Source: Burkholderiales bacterium (lineage in GTDB: Bacteria; Pseudomonadota; Gammaproteobacteria; Burkholderiales; Burkholderiaceae_C). Taken from it: 36,147 nt of DNA. The stretch covers positions 1 to 36,147 of the forward strand of contig JACPUE010000013.1 in the NCBI GenBank assembly GCA_016192425.1. Direction: 5' to 3'. Of this stretch, positions 1-6,814 are shown one piece after another (positions within the stretch are counted from its first letter, which is position 1; each line of letters begins with the position of its first letter). The notes beneath the pieces are model-generated. The model ran no database searches. It was given only the letters and a program-made list of their open reading frames with translations, and was not told the DNA's origin. The translations under genes and the position numbers were made by a program.

Positions 1-81
1 CAACCCCGCGCGCCGGTCTGCATGGCCCAGACATTCGTTTAGATGCGCCATGTATCGATCAAACTCTTGCAGCTCGTCCAT
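1..81 (-). CDS. IS701-family transposase, N-terminal fragment (cut by window edge)
   Basis: Read on the minus strand from an ATG at 79-81, the first 27 codons begin MDELQEFDRYMAHLNECLGH and continue with ADRRAGL to the window edge. From memory this matches the very start of IS701-type DDE transposases (acidic start, R-Y-M, then GHADRxAGL). The rest lies outside the window, so catalytic residues cannot be checked and it is unknown whether the element is intact. The 76 bases between this ATG and the response-regulator stop (82-157) are AT-rich compared with the surroundings and presumably contain one end of the insertion sequence, but without the other end I cannot place the terminal repeat or target duplication. 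A plain hypothetical protein remains possible given the short fragment. Confidence 0.6.
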   Translation of the reverse strand, partial: MDELQEFDRYMAHLNECLGHADRRAGL

Positions 82-157
82 CAAGGTTCACCCTTCACTT
101 GAAGAGGTGTGAATAATGCATTGATTTATAACACAGTAAGATTAGCCAAACGGTGCG

Positions 158-826
158 TCAGGCTTGGGTGCCAAGGGTTGACGCGGGCAGTTCGACCAGC
201 CCGTACCTGGCGGCCAGATGCAGCAGCTTGAAGTCGTTGTCGGTATCCAGCTTCTGGCGGATCATCGACAGGTAGTTGAGGATCGTCTTCTGGCTCAGGT
301 GCATGTGGTTGGCAATACAGGAGGCGGAGTCGCCCCCCGCTGCCATGCGCAACACCTCGAATTCGCGTGGCGTCAGGCGTGCCAGCAACTGTTCTCCGTC
401 AAGCGCTGCTCCTGCCATGGCCTGTGCAACGTCAGCCGAAAATACGCGCTGGCCGGATGCCACCTTGCGGATGGCGTCGAACATTTCTGCTGGCTCGCTG
501 CTTTTGGTCAGGTAGCCCTGCGCACCGGCGCGCATCGCCTGTATCACGTAGCCGGGGTTGTCGTGCATCGACATGACCAGCACGCGCAGGCCTGCATCGC
601 GGGCCAGCATGCGGCGGATTGCTTCGATACCGCTGCTGCCGCGCAGGCTCAGGTCAACGATGGCCACGTCGATGGTGCTGTCGCGCAGGCTTGCATAGGC
701 CTCATCGGCGCAGGCGGCTTCGGCAACGACCTGGAAACCGGCTTCAGCGTCCAGCAGGCGTTTGTAGCCGGTTCGTACAACCGCATGGTCGTCAAGCAGC
801 AGGATACGGATTGTTTTCAGGGTCAT
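158..826 (-). CDS. LuxR/NarL-type response regulator (MoxX-like)
   Basis: A 222-residue two-component response regulator. The receiver domain covers about residues 5-120, with the acidic pair D12-D13, the phospho-acceptor D58 in VDLSLRG, S86 and K108 in GYLTKSS. A LuxR-type helix-turn-helix follows (about 150-205, LTPREFEVLRMAAGG then LSQKTILNYL). An open frame extends 47 codons further upstream, but the ATG at 826 has a strong AGGAGG about 8 bases ahead and starts exactly at the receiver fold, so I chose it. Its first 35 bases overlap the end of the histidine kinase gene, so the pair is almost certainly translationally coupled. The two genes run opposite to the PQQ alcohol dehydrogenase operon, which suggests, by analogy with methanol and ethanol dehydrogenase regulators, that it activates that operon. 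Confidence 0.9.
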   Translation of the reverse strand: MTLKTIRILLLDDHAVVRTGYKRLLDAEAGFQVVAEAACADEAYASLRDSTIDVAIVDLSLRGSSGIEAIRRMLARDAGLRVLVMSMHDNPGYVIQAMRAGAQGYLTKSSEPAEMFDAIRKVASGQRVFSADVAQAMAGAALDGEQLLARLTPREFEVLRMAAGGDSASCIANHMHLSQKTILNYLSMIRQKLDTDNDFKLLHLAARYGLVELPASTLGTQA

Positions 827-2141
827 TGTCGCTTCCTCCTTTTCCAGGTTCATGGCCGATTGGCAGGCGCAGTTCGAGCTGTAGGCCTCCGCCAGGTGTG
901 TCGGCCAAAACCAGATGTCCGTTTGCCATCCGCGCCCGTTCGAACATGCCGCGCAGGCCGCAGCCAATGTGCTGCAGCGCTGTTGCTGCGTCTCCTTGGC
1001 CGTTGTCGGCCACCATCAATTGGAGTTCAGTGGCCGAGGCCGTCAGTGCGATCTGCACCCGGCTTGCTTTGCTGTGCCGCAGGATGTTGGTCAGTGCTTC
1101 CTGCAGCGTGCGGTACAGCGCCAGGCCGCTGTGTGGAGCCAGCGGCGGGAGCGTCGGTGTCAGCAATGTCTCCAGTGTGATTTCTGGCGCACGCTGTTGC
1201 CAGCCGTCGATCAATTCGCGCAGGGAATCGGCGGTTTCCATGTTTTCGGTGCTGTGCGGCCGCAGTTGCCTGAGAAGGCAGCGCACGTGGCTGGCAACGC
1301 CCTGGGCCTGGCTGCGGATGTCGCGTGCGCACTCCTTGAGCGTTTCGCTATCGGCTGTTGCGGCATGGCGTTCCACGAATGCAGCGGCAATGCTGATGGC
1401 GGTGAGCGACTGGCCGAATTCATCATGCAGCTCGCGTGCCAACTCGCGCCGCTCGGATTCCTGCAGCTCCAAAAGGCGTCTGGCCAGTCTCCCTTCCGTG
1501 GCACGTGATTCCGCAAGTTTGGCGGCCAGACGGTCGATGGCATGTGCAATGCGTTGAAATTCGCGCAGCTCGAAGGCGGGCAGAACCGCCTTGTCTTCCC
1601 CCTGCGCAAGGCGTTCGAGCCCCTCTTCAAAGGCGCGCACGGGCTGCAGTGCGCGCCGGACAGACACCCAGGCGAGCGCCAGTGTGCCAAGTGAAAAAAG
1701 GACGAGCGTGCCAAGCATGCGTGCCGCGTCACGCAGGATTTCCTGAACCTCGCTGCGCGGATCCGCCCGGATCACCAAGGTTTCATTGCCAATCTGGATG
1801 CGCCGCTCTGGTGGCGCAGTCATGCCGTCCAGCGTCAGGCGTTCAAGCGCCGTAGGGCGGGGAAGGGGTGATTCGGAGGGAAACGACTGTTCCGTTCTTG
1901 AGCGTTCCAGTGACAAGTTGATATGGCGCAGCCGGTTTTCGGCAAGCAACTGCCGTAACGGCTCACTGTCGGATTGCCGCGCTTCGCCAATGGCCAGCAT
2001 CAGTTCTGCCAGCCGGGTGGAGGCCTCGATTTCCTCGGCCACGTCCTCGCGCAGTGTGGCGACGACTGCCAGGCAGGCAACCCCGAGCAGAAGCAATGAG
2101 AACCCGCAGAGATAGGAAATCAGACGTACCCGCAGATCCAC
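792..2141 (-). CDS. Membrane sensor histidine kinase (MoxY/UhpB-like, HisKA_3)
   Basis: A 449-residue inner-membrane kinase of the NarL-partner type. Membrane helices lie at about 8-30 and 143-162 and enclose a periplasmic sensing region of about 110 residues, the arrangement of MoxY-like sensors. A HAMP-like linker (163-215) leads to the HisKA_3 dimerisation helix with the phospho-accepting H239 in ARELHDEFGQS. The ATPase domain shows an N box (N352 in EALTNILRHS), DNGQG at 379-383 and GCGLRGM at 393-399. The start is GTG at 2139-2141 with GAGG about 8 bases ahead. It overlaps the response-regulator gene by 35 bases and diverges from the dehydrogenase operon. The natural signal is unknown; an alcohol, aldehyde or redox state of the periplasm is a reasonable guess from context. 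Confidence 0.88.
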   Translation of the reverse strand: MDLRVRLISYLCGFSLLLLGVACLAVVATLREDVAEEIEASTRLAELMLAIGEARQSDSEPLRQLLAENRLRHINLSLERSRTEQSFPSESPLPRPTALERLTLDGMTAPPERRIQIGNETLVIRADPRSEVQEILRDAARMLGTLVLFSLGTLALAWVSVRRALQPVRAFEEGLERLAQGEDKAVLPAFELREFQRIAHAIDRLAAKLAESRATEGRLARRLLELQESERRELARELHDEFGQSLTAISIAAAFVERHAATADSETLKECARDIRSQAQGVASHVRCLLRQLRPHSTENMETADSLRELIDGWQQRAPEITLETLLTPTLPPLAPHSGLALYRTLQEALTNILRHSKASRVQIALTASATELQLMVADNGQGDAATALQHIGCGLRGMFERARMANGHLVLADTPGGGLQLELRLPIGHEPGKGGSDNDPENNPYPAA

Positions 2142-2213
2142 AAGCAGCCTCGTTCATCGCAATCGATATGCGGTCAGCTACGCAAAGTACGTGCCACCGG
2201 GCTTGTGATGCGG

Positions 2214-2228
2214 CGGGAAAACTTCCCG
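2214..2228. promoter_or_regulatory. 15-bp perfect palindrome, candidate operator of the alcohol-oxidation operon
   Basis: CGGGAAAACTTCCCG consists of 6-bp perfect inverted arms around a 3-base spacer. It sits near the middle of the 214-bp gap between the divergent histidine kinase (starts 2141) and PQQ dehydrogenase (starts 2356). NarL/LuxR-type regulators bind short inverted repeats, so this is the best visible candidate for the site of the neighbouring response regulator. No convincing -35/-10 pair was seen in this gap; such operons may use weak activator-dependent promoters. Confidence 0.4.
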
Positions 2229-2355
2229 GATTCTTCGGGGGCCAGTCCCATGACGGCAAAGGGCCGGGCTCACATACTCGGCCACGGTCTGCGGCTTGGC
2301 GCATCTGCCTGCCGATAGGCCGGACAGAAAACCATCAAAGGTCAAGGAACCACCA

Positions 2356-4248
2356 ATGAGACAAGAAATTTCGACGAGGTATTCGCAGCGCCGCAGGCTT
2401 GGCCTGTCGGCACTCGCTTCTGCTCTGGCAATCGCCTTCTGCCTGCCCGCACAAGGTGCGAAGAATGTGTCCTGGGAAGACCTTGTCAATGACGACAAGA
2501 CACCGGGGGATGTGCTTTCTTACGGATTGGGCCTCAAGGCACAGCGCTTCAGCACGCTGACCAACATCAACGCCAAGAACGTGGCTGCACTGTCGCCGGT
2601 CTGGAGTTTTTCGTTTGGTGGAGAAAAGCAGCGTGGCCAGGAGGGGCAGGCGCTGGTGCACGACGGCGTGATCTACGTGACGGCATCCTATTCCCGCATC
2701 TTCGCCATTGATGCACGCAGCGGCAAGCGTTTGTGGCAATACGAATACCGCTTGCCCGAAGGCATCATGCCCTGTTGCGACGTGGTCAACCGTGGCCCGG
2801 CCATCTATGGCGACAAGGTTTTTTTTGGTACGCTGGATGCGTCCATCGTTGCCTTGAACAAGGACACCGGCAAGGTGGTCTGGAAAAAGACTTTTGGCGA
2901 CTACAAGGTGGGTTACACCATGACCGGTGCGCCATTTGTGGTCAAGGATCAGAAGACCGGTAAAGTGCTTCTGGTGCATGGCTCGTCTGGCGACGAATTC
3001 GGGGTGGTCGGCTATCTCTTCGCACGCGACCCGGACACTGGCGATGAAGTCTGGGCCCGGCCCCTGGTCGAGGGGCACGTAGGGCGCCTGAATGGTGCGG
3101 AGAGCACACCTACGGGCGACCCCAAGGCGCCTTCCTGGCCACGCGACAAGGATGGCAAGCTGGTGGAGGCCTGGCAGCATGGGGGTGGAGCTCCCTGGCA
3201 GACCGCCAGTTTCGACATAGAGAGCAACACCATCGTGGTTGGCGCTGGCAACCCGGCCCCTTGGAACACCTGGAAGCGAACCAAGGAGGGCGACGATCCG
3301 CGCAACTGGGACAGCCTGTTCACCTCCGGGCAAGCCTATGTCGATGCCAGCACTGGAGAACTCAAAGGCTTTTTCCAGCATACGCCCAATGACGCATGGG
3401 ATTTTTCCGGCAACAACTCGGTCGTTCTGTTCGAATACAAGGATCCCAAGACCGGTAAGCTGGTCAAGGCGTCTGCGCATGCCGACCGCAATGGCTTCTT
3501 CTTCGTGACCGACCGCGAGAAACTGGCGACAGGCGCGGGTTATCCCAACAAGCCGACTTCGCTGATCGGGGCTTGGCCGTTTGTCGATGGCATCACCTGG
3601 GCCTCTGGTTTTGACCTGAAAACAGGCAAGCCCATTGAAAAGGGAAATCGTCCGCCCTTGCCCAGGGATGGCTCTGACAAGGGTGAAACAGTCTTTGTTT
3701 CGCCGCCTTTCCTGGGCGGGACAAACTGGCACCCGATGTCCTACAGCCCGGCCACAGGCCTGTTCTACATCCCGGCCAACCATTGGGCGATGGACTATTG
3801 GGCAGAGAAGGTGAACTACAAGGCGGGTTCTGCGTATCTTGGGCAGGGCTTTCGCATCAAGAAACTGTTCGATGACCATGTGGGGGTTCTGCGCGCCATC
3901 GACCCCAAGACCGGCAAGATTGCCTGGGAGCACAAAGAGCAATTCCCGCTCTGGGCGGGCACGCTGGCCACGGCAGGCGGCCTCCTGTTCACGGGTACCT
4001 CCGACGGTTTCCTCAAGGCTTTCGACAGCAAGACCGGCAAGGAGTTGTGGAAGTTCCAGACGGGTTCGGGCGTTGTTTCGGTGCCGATCACCTGGGAAAT
4101 GGATGGGGAACAGTATGTCGGCATCCAGTCGGGTTACGGCGGCGCCGTTCCGCTGTGGGGCGGCGATATGGCCGACCTGACCAAGCAGGTGACGCAGGGT
4201 GGATCCATGTGGGTGTTCAAGCTGCCCAAACAGATCGCAGCGCGCTGA
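2356..4248 (+). CDS. PQQ-dependent periplasmic alcohol dehydrogenase (quinoprotein, calcium type)
   Basis: A 630-residue eight-bladed propeller enzyme of the methanol/ethanol dehydrogenase family that oxidises alcohols in the periplasm and passes electrons to a c-type cytochrome. The N-terminus carries a signal peptide (about 1-34, cleavage near AQG). The vicinal disulfide C140-C141 stands in MPCCDVVNRG, which packs against PQQ. Metal ligands are E214 (SGDEFGV), N299 (GAGNPAPW) and the catalytic D349 (NDAWDFSG). The residue two after D349 is S351; lanthanide enzymes (XoxF, PedH) have an extra Asp there, so a calcium enzyme is indicated. There is no CxxCH, so this is not a quinohaemoprotein. 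An open frame begins at 2296, but the ATG at 2356 has AAGGA ahead and starts the signal peptide. It heads an operon with the pentapeptide and cytochrome genes. Substrate range (ethanol or larger alcohols) cannot be read from sequence. Confidence 0.93.
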   Translation: MRQEISTRYSQRRRLGLSALASALAIAFCLPAQGAKNVSWEDLVNDDKTPGDVLSYGLGLKAQRFSTLTNINAKNVAALSPVWSFSFGGEKQRGQEGQALVHDGVIYVTASYSRIFAIDARSGKRLWQYEYRLPEGIMPCCDVVNRGPAIYGDKVFFGTLDASIVALNKDTGKVVWKKTFGDYKVGYTMTGAPFVVKDQKTGKVLLVHGSSGDEFGVVGYLFARDPDTGDEVWARPLVEGHVGRLNGAESTPTGDPKAPSWPRDKDGKLVEAWQHGGGAPWQTASFDIESNTIVVGAGNPAPWNTWKRTKEGDDPRNWDSLFTSGQAYVDASTGELKGFFQHTPNDAWDFSGNNSVVLFEYKDPKTGKLVKASAHADRNGFFFVTDREKLATGAGYPNKPTSLIGAWPFVDGITWASGFDLKTGKPIEKGNRPPLPRDGSDKGETVFVSPPFLGGTNWHPMSYSPATGLFYIPANHWAMDYWAEKVNYKAGSAYLGQGFRIKKLFDDHVGVLRAIDPKTGKIAWEHKEQFPLWAGTLATAGGLLFTGTSDGFLKAFDSKTGKELWKFQTGSGVVSVPITWEMDGEQYVGIQSGYGGAVPLWGGDMADLTKQVTQGGSMWVFKLPKQIAAR

Positions 4249-4257
4249 TCCCAAGCC

Positions 4258-4293
4258 AAAGCGTGCCAGTGCCGGGGGAGGAGGGCACGCTTT
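4258..4293 (+). terminator. Stem-loop between dehydrogenase and pentapeptide genes (attenuator-like)
   Basis: AAAGCGTGCC (4258-4267) and GGCACGCTTT (4284-4293) form a perfect 10-bp stem with a 16-base loop, starting 10 bases after the dehydrogenase stop. No run of T follows, so a strong intrinsic terminator is unlikely. It could stabilise the 3' end of the dehydrogenase message or reduce transcription into the two downstream genes, as in other operons where the abundant enzyme is made in excess. Confidence 0.5.
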
Positions 4294-4342
4294 GCATCGT
4301 TCCACCGTTGCAGCCGCTTTCGTGCTGCATGGAGTCACTTGC

Positions 4343-4936
4343 ATGCATTCCCTGTTTTCCAGAGTCGTGCTGCTGTTTGCCGTGCCGGTGCTGCTCGGCA
4401 GCCAACCCTCTCTTTCGATGGCCCAGGAAGACGAGCATGTTGTGGGTGGTTGCGGAATATGGCCGTATACACGCTGCCCTGGCGCTGATTTGCGCCACGC
4501 CAACCTGTCCGGGCGGAACCTGGCCGGTGCCGACCTTTCGGGTGCACGGCTGGTTCGTGCTGATCTGCGCGGTGCAAACCTGGCAGGCGCCAACCTTGAT
4601 GGGGCGGATTTGACGGGCGCCAGGCTCGGCAAGGTGAATGCGCCCGCCACCTCGTTCAGACATGCTCGACTGGTGGCTGCCGATCTTGAATTCGCGCGGA
4701 TCATGCGTGCTGATTTTTCCAACGCTGACCTGAGTGCAGCAAACCTGGAGGCGGCGCGCGCCAACTATGCCAGCTTTGTGGGCGCACACCTGACGGATGC
4801 CAATTTGCAAGAGGGCAAATTCAATACGGCGAATTTCCAGGATGCAACGCTGGAGGGCGCGGTGCGGCGTTTTGCCGTCTTTTCCGATGCATCCTTCGTG
4901 GGTTGTACGGGCTGTCCGCAACTGGTCGATCGATGA
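4343..4936 (+). CDS. Exported pentapeptide-repeat protein of the alcohol dehydrogenase operon
   Basis: A 197-residue protein with a signal peptide (about 1-27, cleavage near SMA-QED) followed by tandem A(D/N)LxG-type pentapeptides over about residues 46-175, which predict a right-handed quadrilateral beta-helix. Two cysteine pairs flank the helix: C37/C45 (GGCGIWPYTRC) and C188/C191 (VGCTGC); in the periplasm these could be disulfides or a metal site. I chose the ATG at 4343 (GGAG 8 bases upstream), which starts directly with the signal peptide; the open frame continues 48 codons upstream into the stem-loop. Its stop overlaps the cytochrome start (ATGA at 4933-4936). From memory, a pentapeptide-repeat gene also lies beside the quinoprotein ethanol dehydrogenase genes of Pseudomonas putida. 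Its role is unknown; a scaffold, chaperone or maturation factor for the dehydrogenase or cytochrome is speculation. Confidence 0.85.
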   Translation: MHSLFSRVVLLFAVPVLLGSQPSLSMAQEDEHVVGGCGIWPYTRCPGADLRHANLSGRNLAGADLSGARLVRADLRGANLAGANLDGADLTGARLGKVNAPATSFRHARLVAADLEFARIMRADFSNADLSAANLEAARANYASFVGAHLTDANLQEGKFNTANFQDATLEGAVRRFAVFSDASFVGCTGCPQLVDR

Positions 4937-5400
4937 GGGTGATGCAGGTGGAAAAATATCCTTTGCCTTGTCTTGTGCTGCTGCTTGCGCTGGGTCTTGG
5001 CTCGGCCAGGGCAGGCGATACCTCAGCCGAAGAACCGGGTCTTTCTGCGCTGCCGGTGTTGGCAGAGCAATGGGGGACTGAAAATCCCTACCGTGGTGAT
5101 GCGCGCGTTGCGGCAATTGGGCAGACGCTCTTTGTCGCCCATTGCCAGCGCTGTCATGGAGAGAACGCTTCCGGTCGGGGCCCGGCCCCGGATCTGCGCG
5201 TGCTTGGCCGCTACTGCATGCGGATTGCGGATGGGGAATTGCATGCACGCTGCATGCAAGACGCTGATGATTATTTCCGGCGCTCGGTGCAGTTTGGCAA
5301 GGTGCGCATGGGGGTTGTCCATATGCCGCCCTGGAAAGATGTGCTGTCGCAAGAAGCAATTTGGGCACTGCGCACCTATGTGGGTACGCGTGCCCAATGA
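4933..5400 (+). CDS. Periplasmic cytochrome c, electron acceptor of the PQQ dehydrogenase (PedF/ExaB-like)
   Basis: A 155-residue class-I-like cytochrome c with a signal peptide (about 1-27, cleavage near ARA-GDT) and one haem site, C71-Q-R-C74-H75. The probable axial methionine is M131 in HMPPW (M126 is an alternative). A further cysteine pair, C95 and C107, fits the extra disulfide of the ethanol dehydrogenase cytochrome c550 group. The start ATG overlaps the stop of the pentapeptide gene by 4 bases, implying coupled translation; a second ATG three codons on (4942) could also serve. It probably takes electrons from PQQH2 and delivers them to a terminal oxidase. Nothing resembling the further genes of larger ped/exa clusters follows: the next gene is a convergent glutathione transferase. 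Confidence 0.9.
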   Translation: MRVMQVEKYPLPCLVLLLALGLGSARAGDTSAEEPGLSALPVLAEQWGTENPYRGDARVAAIGQTLFVAHCQRCHGENASGRGPAPDLRVLGRYCMRIADGELHARCMQDADDYFRRSVQFGKVRMGVVHMPPWKDVLSQEAIWALRTYVGTRAQ

Positions 5401-5526
5401 CCGCAAGCCGCTCGCAGCGCTTGCCAGTGGCTTGGGGGCTGTCCGGTGCAGCCTCTGCCTGGGGGCGCGGGAGACATGCAGAGAAATGGCATGAATCCGC
5501 TGGCGCGCTGTCCCGGTGCTGGGTAT

Positions 5527-6120
5527 TCAGACGCCCGGCATGGGCACGAACCCCGGGAGCTCGCGCAATTGTGCAATCCACCGCCGGATGTTTGGGTAGT
5601 CGGCCAGCGATATGCCCCCCTCGGGTGCCAGCGCCAGATAGGGCATCACTGCACAGTCGGCAATGGTGGCTTGTGTGCCAGCGAGCCATCGCTGGTTTGC
5701 CAGGTGCGCGTCGATCAAGGGCATGATGCGTGCCGCGCGCCGGAGCGTATCCGCCTTGTCCAGCGGATAGCCGAACTTGTCCACCAGCCGCGCAGCGCAG
5801 GGGCCGTTCTGGATTTCGTTGGATGCAGTCGAGAGCCACTGCACCACCTCAGCCATGTCGGCAGCATCGCGCGGCAGCCACTGGGGTGGCGCGTAATTCA
5901 GCGCCAGGTAGACGAGGATCGCATGCGAGTCGCGCAGCACCACACTGCCGTCCACCAGAATGGGAATTTCGCCCCAGGGGTTGAGATCCAGCAGCGGCGC
6001 GCGTTTGTGTTCGCCCCCAAGAAAATCGACGGCAACGATGTCGAGTGGAATATGGGCCAGGCCAGCAAACAGGCGAACCTTGTAGCAGTTGCCAGACAGT
6101 TCGAGGTCATAGAGTTTCAT
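5527..6120 (-). CDS. Glutathione S-transferase family protein
   Basis: A 197-residue cytosolic GST: a thioredoxin-fold N-terminal domain (about 1-80, starting KLYDLELSGNCYKVRL, with the glutathione-binding GEIPILVDG and LRDSHAILVYL) and an all-helical C-terminal domain with ATIADCAVMPYL. The SGNC motif marks a Ser/Cys-type enzyme rather than a Tyr-type one. I chose the ATG at 6120 (GGAG 8 bases upstream), not the longer frame from 6180. The start overlaps the stop of the flavin-binding gene upstream (ATGA), so both are made from one message. Substrate unknown; the pairing suggests detoxification or quinone/peroxide stress controlled by the divergent LysR regulator. Confidence 0.88.
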   Translation of the reverse strand: MKLYDLELSGNCYKVRLFAGLAHIPLDIVAVDFLGGEHKRAPLLDLNPWGEIPILVDGSVVLRDSHAILVYLALNYAPPQWLPRDAADMAEVVQWLSTASNEIQNGPCAARLVDKFGYPLDKADTLRRAARIMPLIDAHLANQRWLAGTQATIADCAVMPYLALAPEGGISLADYPNIRRWIAQLRELPGFVPMPGV

Positions 6121-6704
6121 GCAGGTGTCTCCGGGGTGGGTTGGGGGAAAGCATTGTTCGTGCCGCTTTGGAACGACCATTCATCGGCGGTGTAGCGTGG
6201 GCTGATATGTTGCGAGCAGTTCCAGTCCCACGCCGCGACATCGATGAACAGGAAGCGCTCGATACGCACCTTGCCTGCACCAGGCAAGGCGGCTGTAGCG
6301 AACGTTGGCAGAGCGGTGCCGTCCACAATGCGCACGCGCCCAAGGATTTTCAAACGGCGCCGCTGCGGGTAGTCCACAAGGATCAGCGCTGCACGATCGT
6401 TGGCGGTCAGGTTTCCGACACTGACGTACTGGCGGTTGCCCGCGTAGTCTGCAAAACCAATCCGTGTTGGCGAAAGTACTTGCAGGAAACCACGCGGTCC
6501 GCCGCGATGCTGCACATGCGGCCAGCCGCTTTCGCCTACGGTGGCCAGATAGAAACTGTCGCGCGCAGCAATGAAAGTCTGTTCGCGCGTGCCCAGGGGC
6601 AGTAGCGGTACATCGGCATTCGGTGCAAGCGCCGGAGCTGCGTAGCGTGCCCGAGCGGCGAGTACCGCAGGGCTTGCGACGATGGCATCGAACGCTGCTG
6701 ACAT
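6117..6704 (-). CDS. Pyridoxamine 5'-phosphate oxidase-family FMN-binding protein
   Basis: A 195-residue split-barrel flavin-binding protein of the pyridoxamine phosphate oxidase superfamily. Recognisable parts are the N-terminal helix region, the strand FYLATVGESGWPHVQHRGGP (about residues 52-71), DYAGNRQYVSVGNL and the strand RAALILVDYPQRRRLKILGR. True PNPOx family members that make PLP differ; this subgroup is of unknown chemistry and may act as a flavin reductase or general stress protein. Start ATG at 6704 with GGGAG about 8 bases ahead; 16 further codons upstream are open but lack a ribosome site. It is the first gene of a two-gene operon with the GST and is divergent from the LysR gene across about 110 bases. 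Confidence 0.8.
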   Translation of the reverse strand: MSAAFDAIVASPAVLAARARYAAPALAPNADVPLLPLGTREQTFIAARDSFYLATVGESGWPHVQHRGGPRGFLQVLSPTRIGFADYAGNRQYVSVGNLTANDRAALILVDYPQRRRLKILGRVRIVDGTALPTFATAALPGAGKVRIERFLFIDVAAWDWNCSQHISPRYTADEWSFQSGTNNAFPQPTPETPA

Positions 6705-6814
6705 CCGTGATCTCCCGGTGGCATGAGGATGCACGCAGTGTCTGTTATTCATTCAAAGGAATAAATGCGTCGATTTGCATAAGACTAATCCGTTTACCGG
6801 TTTAATATGGTCGC

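Noticed and set aside
2356-4248. Lanthanide-dependent (XoxF/PedH-type) dehydrogenase
   Set aside because: The extra Asp two residues after catalytic D349 is missing (S351).
2335-4764. 809-codon open frame antisense to the PQQ dehydrogenase and pentapeptide genes
   Set aside because: No recognisable domain, and the plus-strand genes carry signal peptides, catalytic motifs and ribosome sites.
5397-5526. Possible small gene overlapping the cytochrome stop (starts MTASRSQRLPVAWGLSG)
   Set aside because: The ATG overlaps the stop suggestively, but the frame runs on antisense into the GST gene and turns into Arg/Ala-rich mirror sequence. No domain or ribosome site, so not supported.
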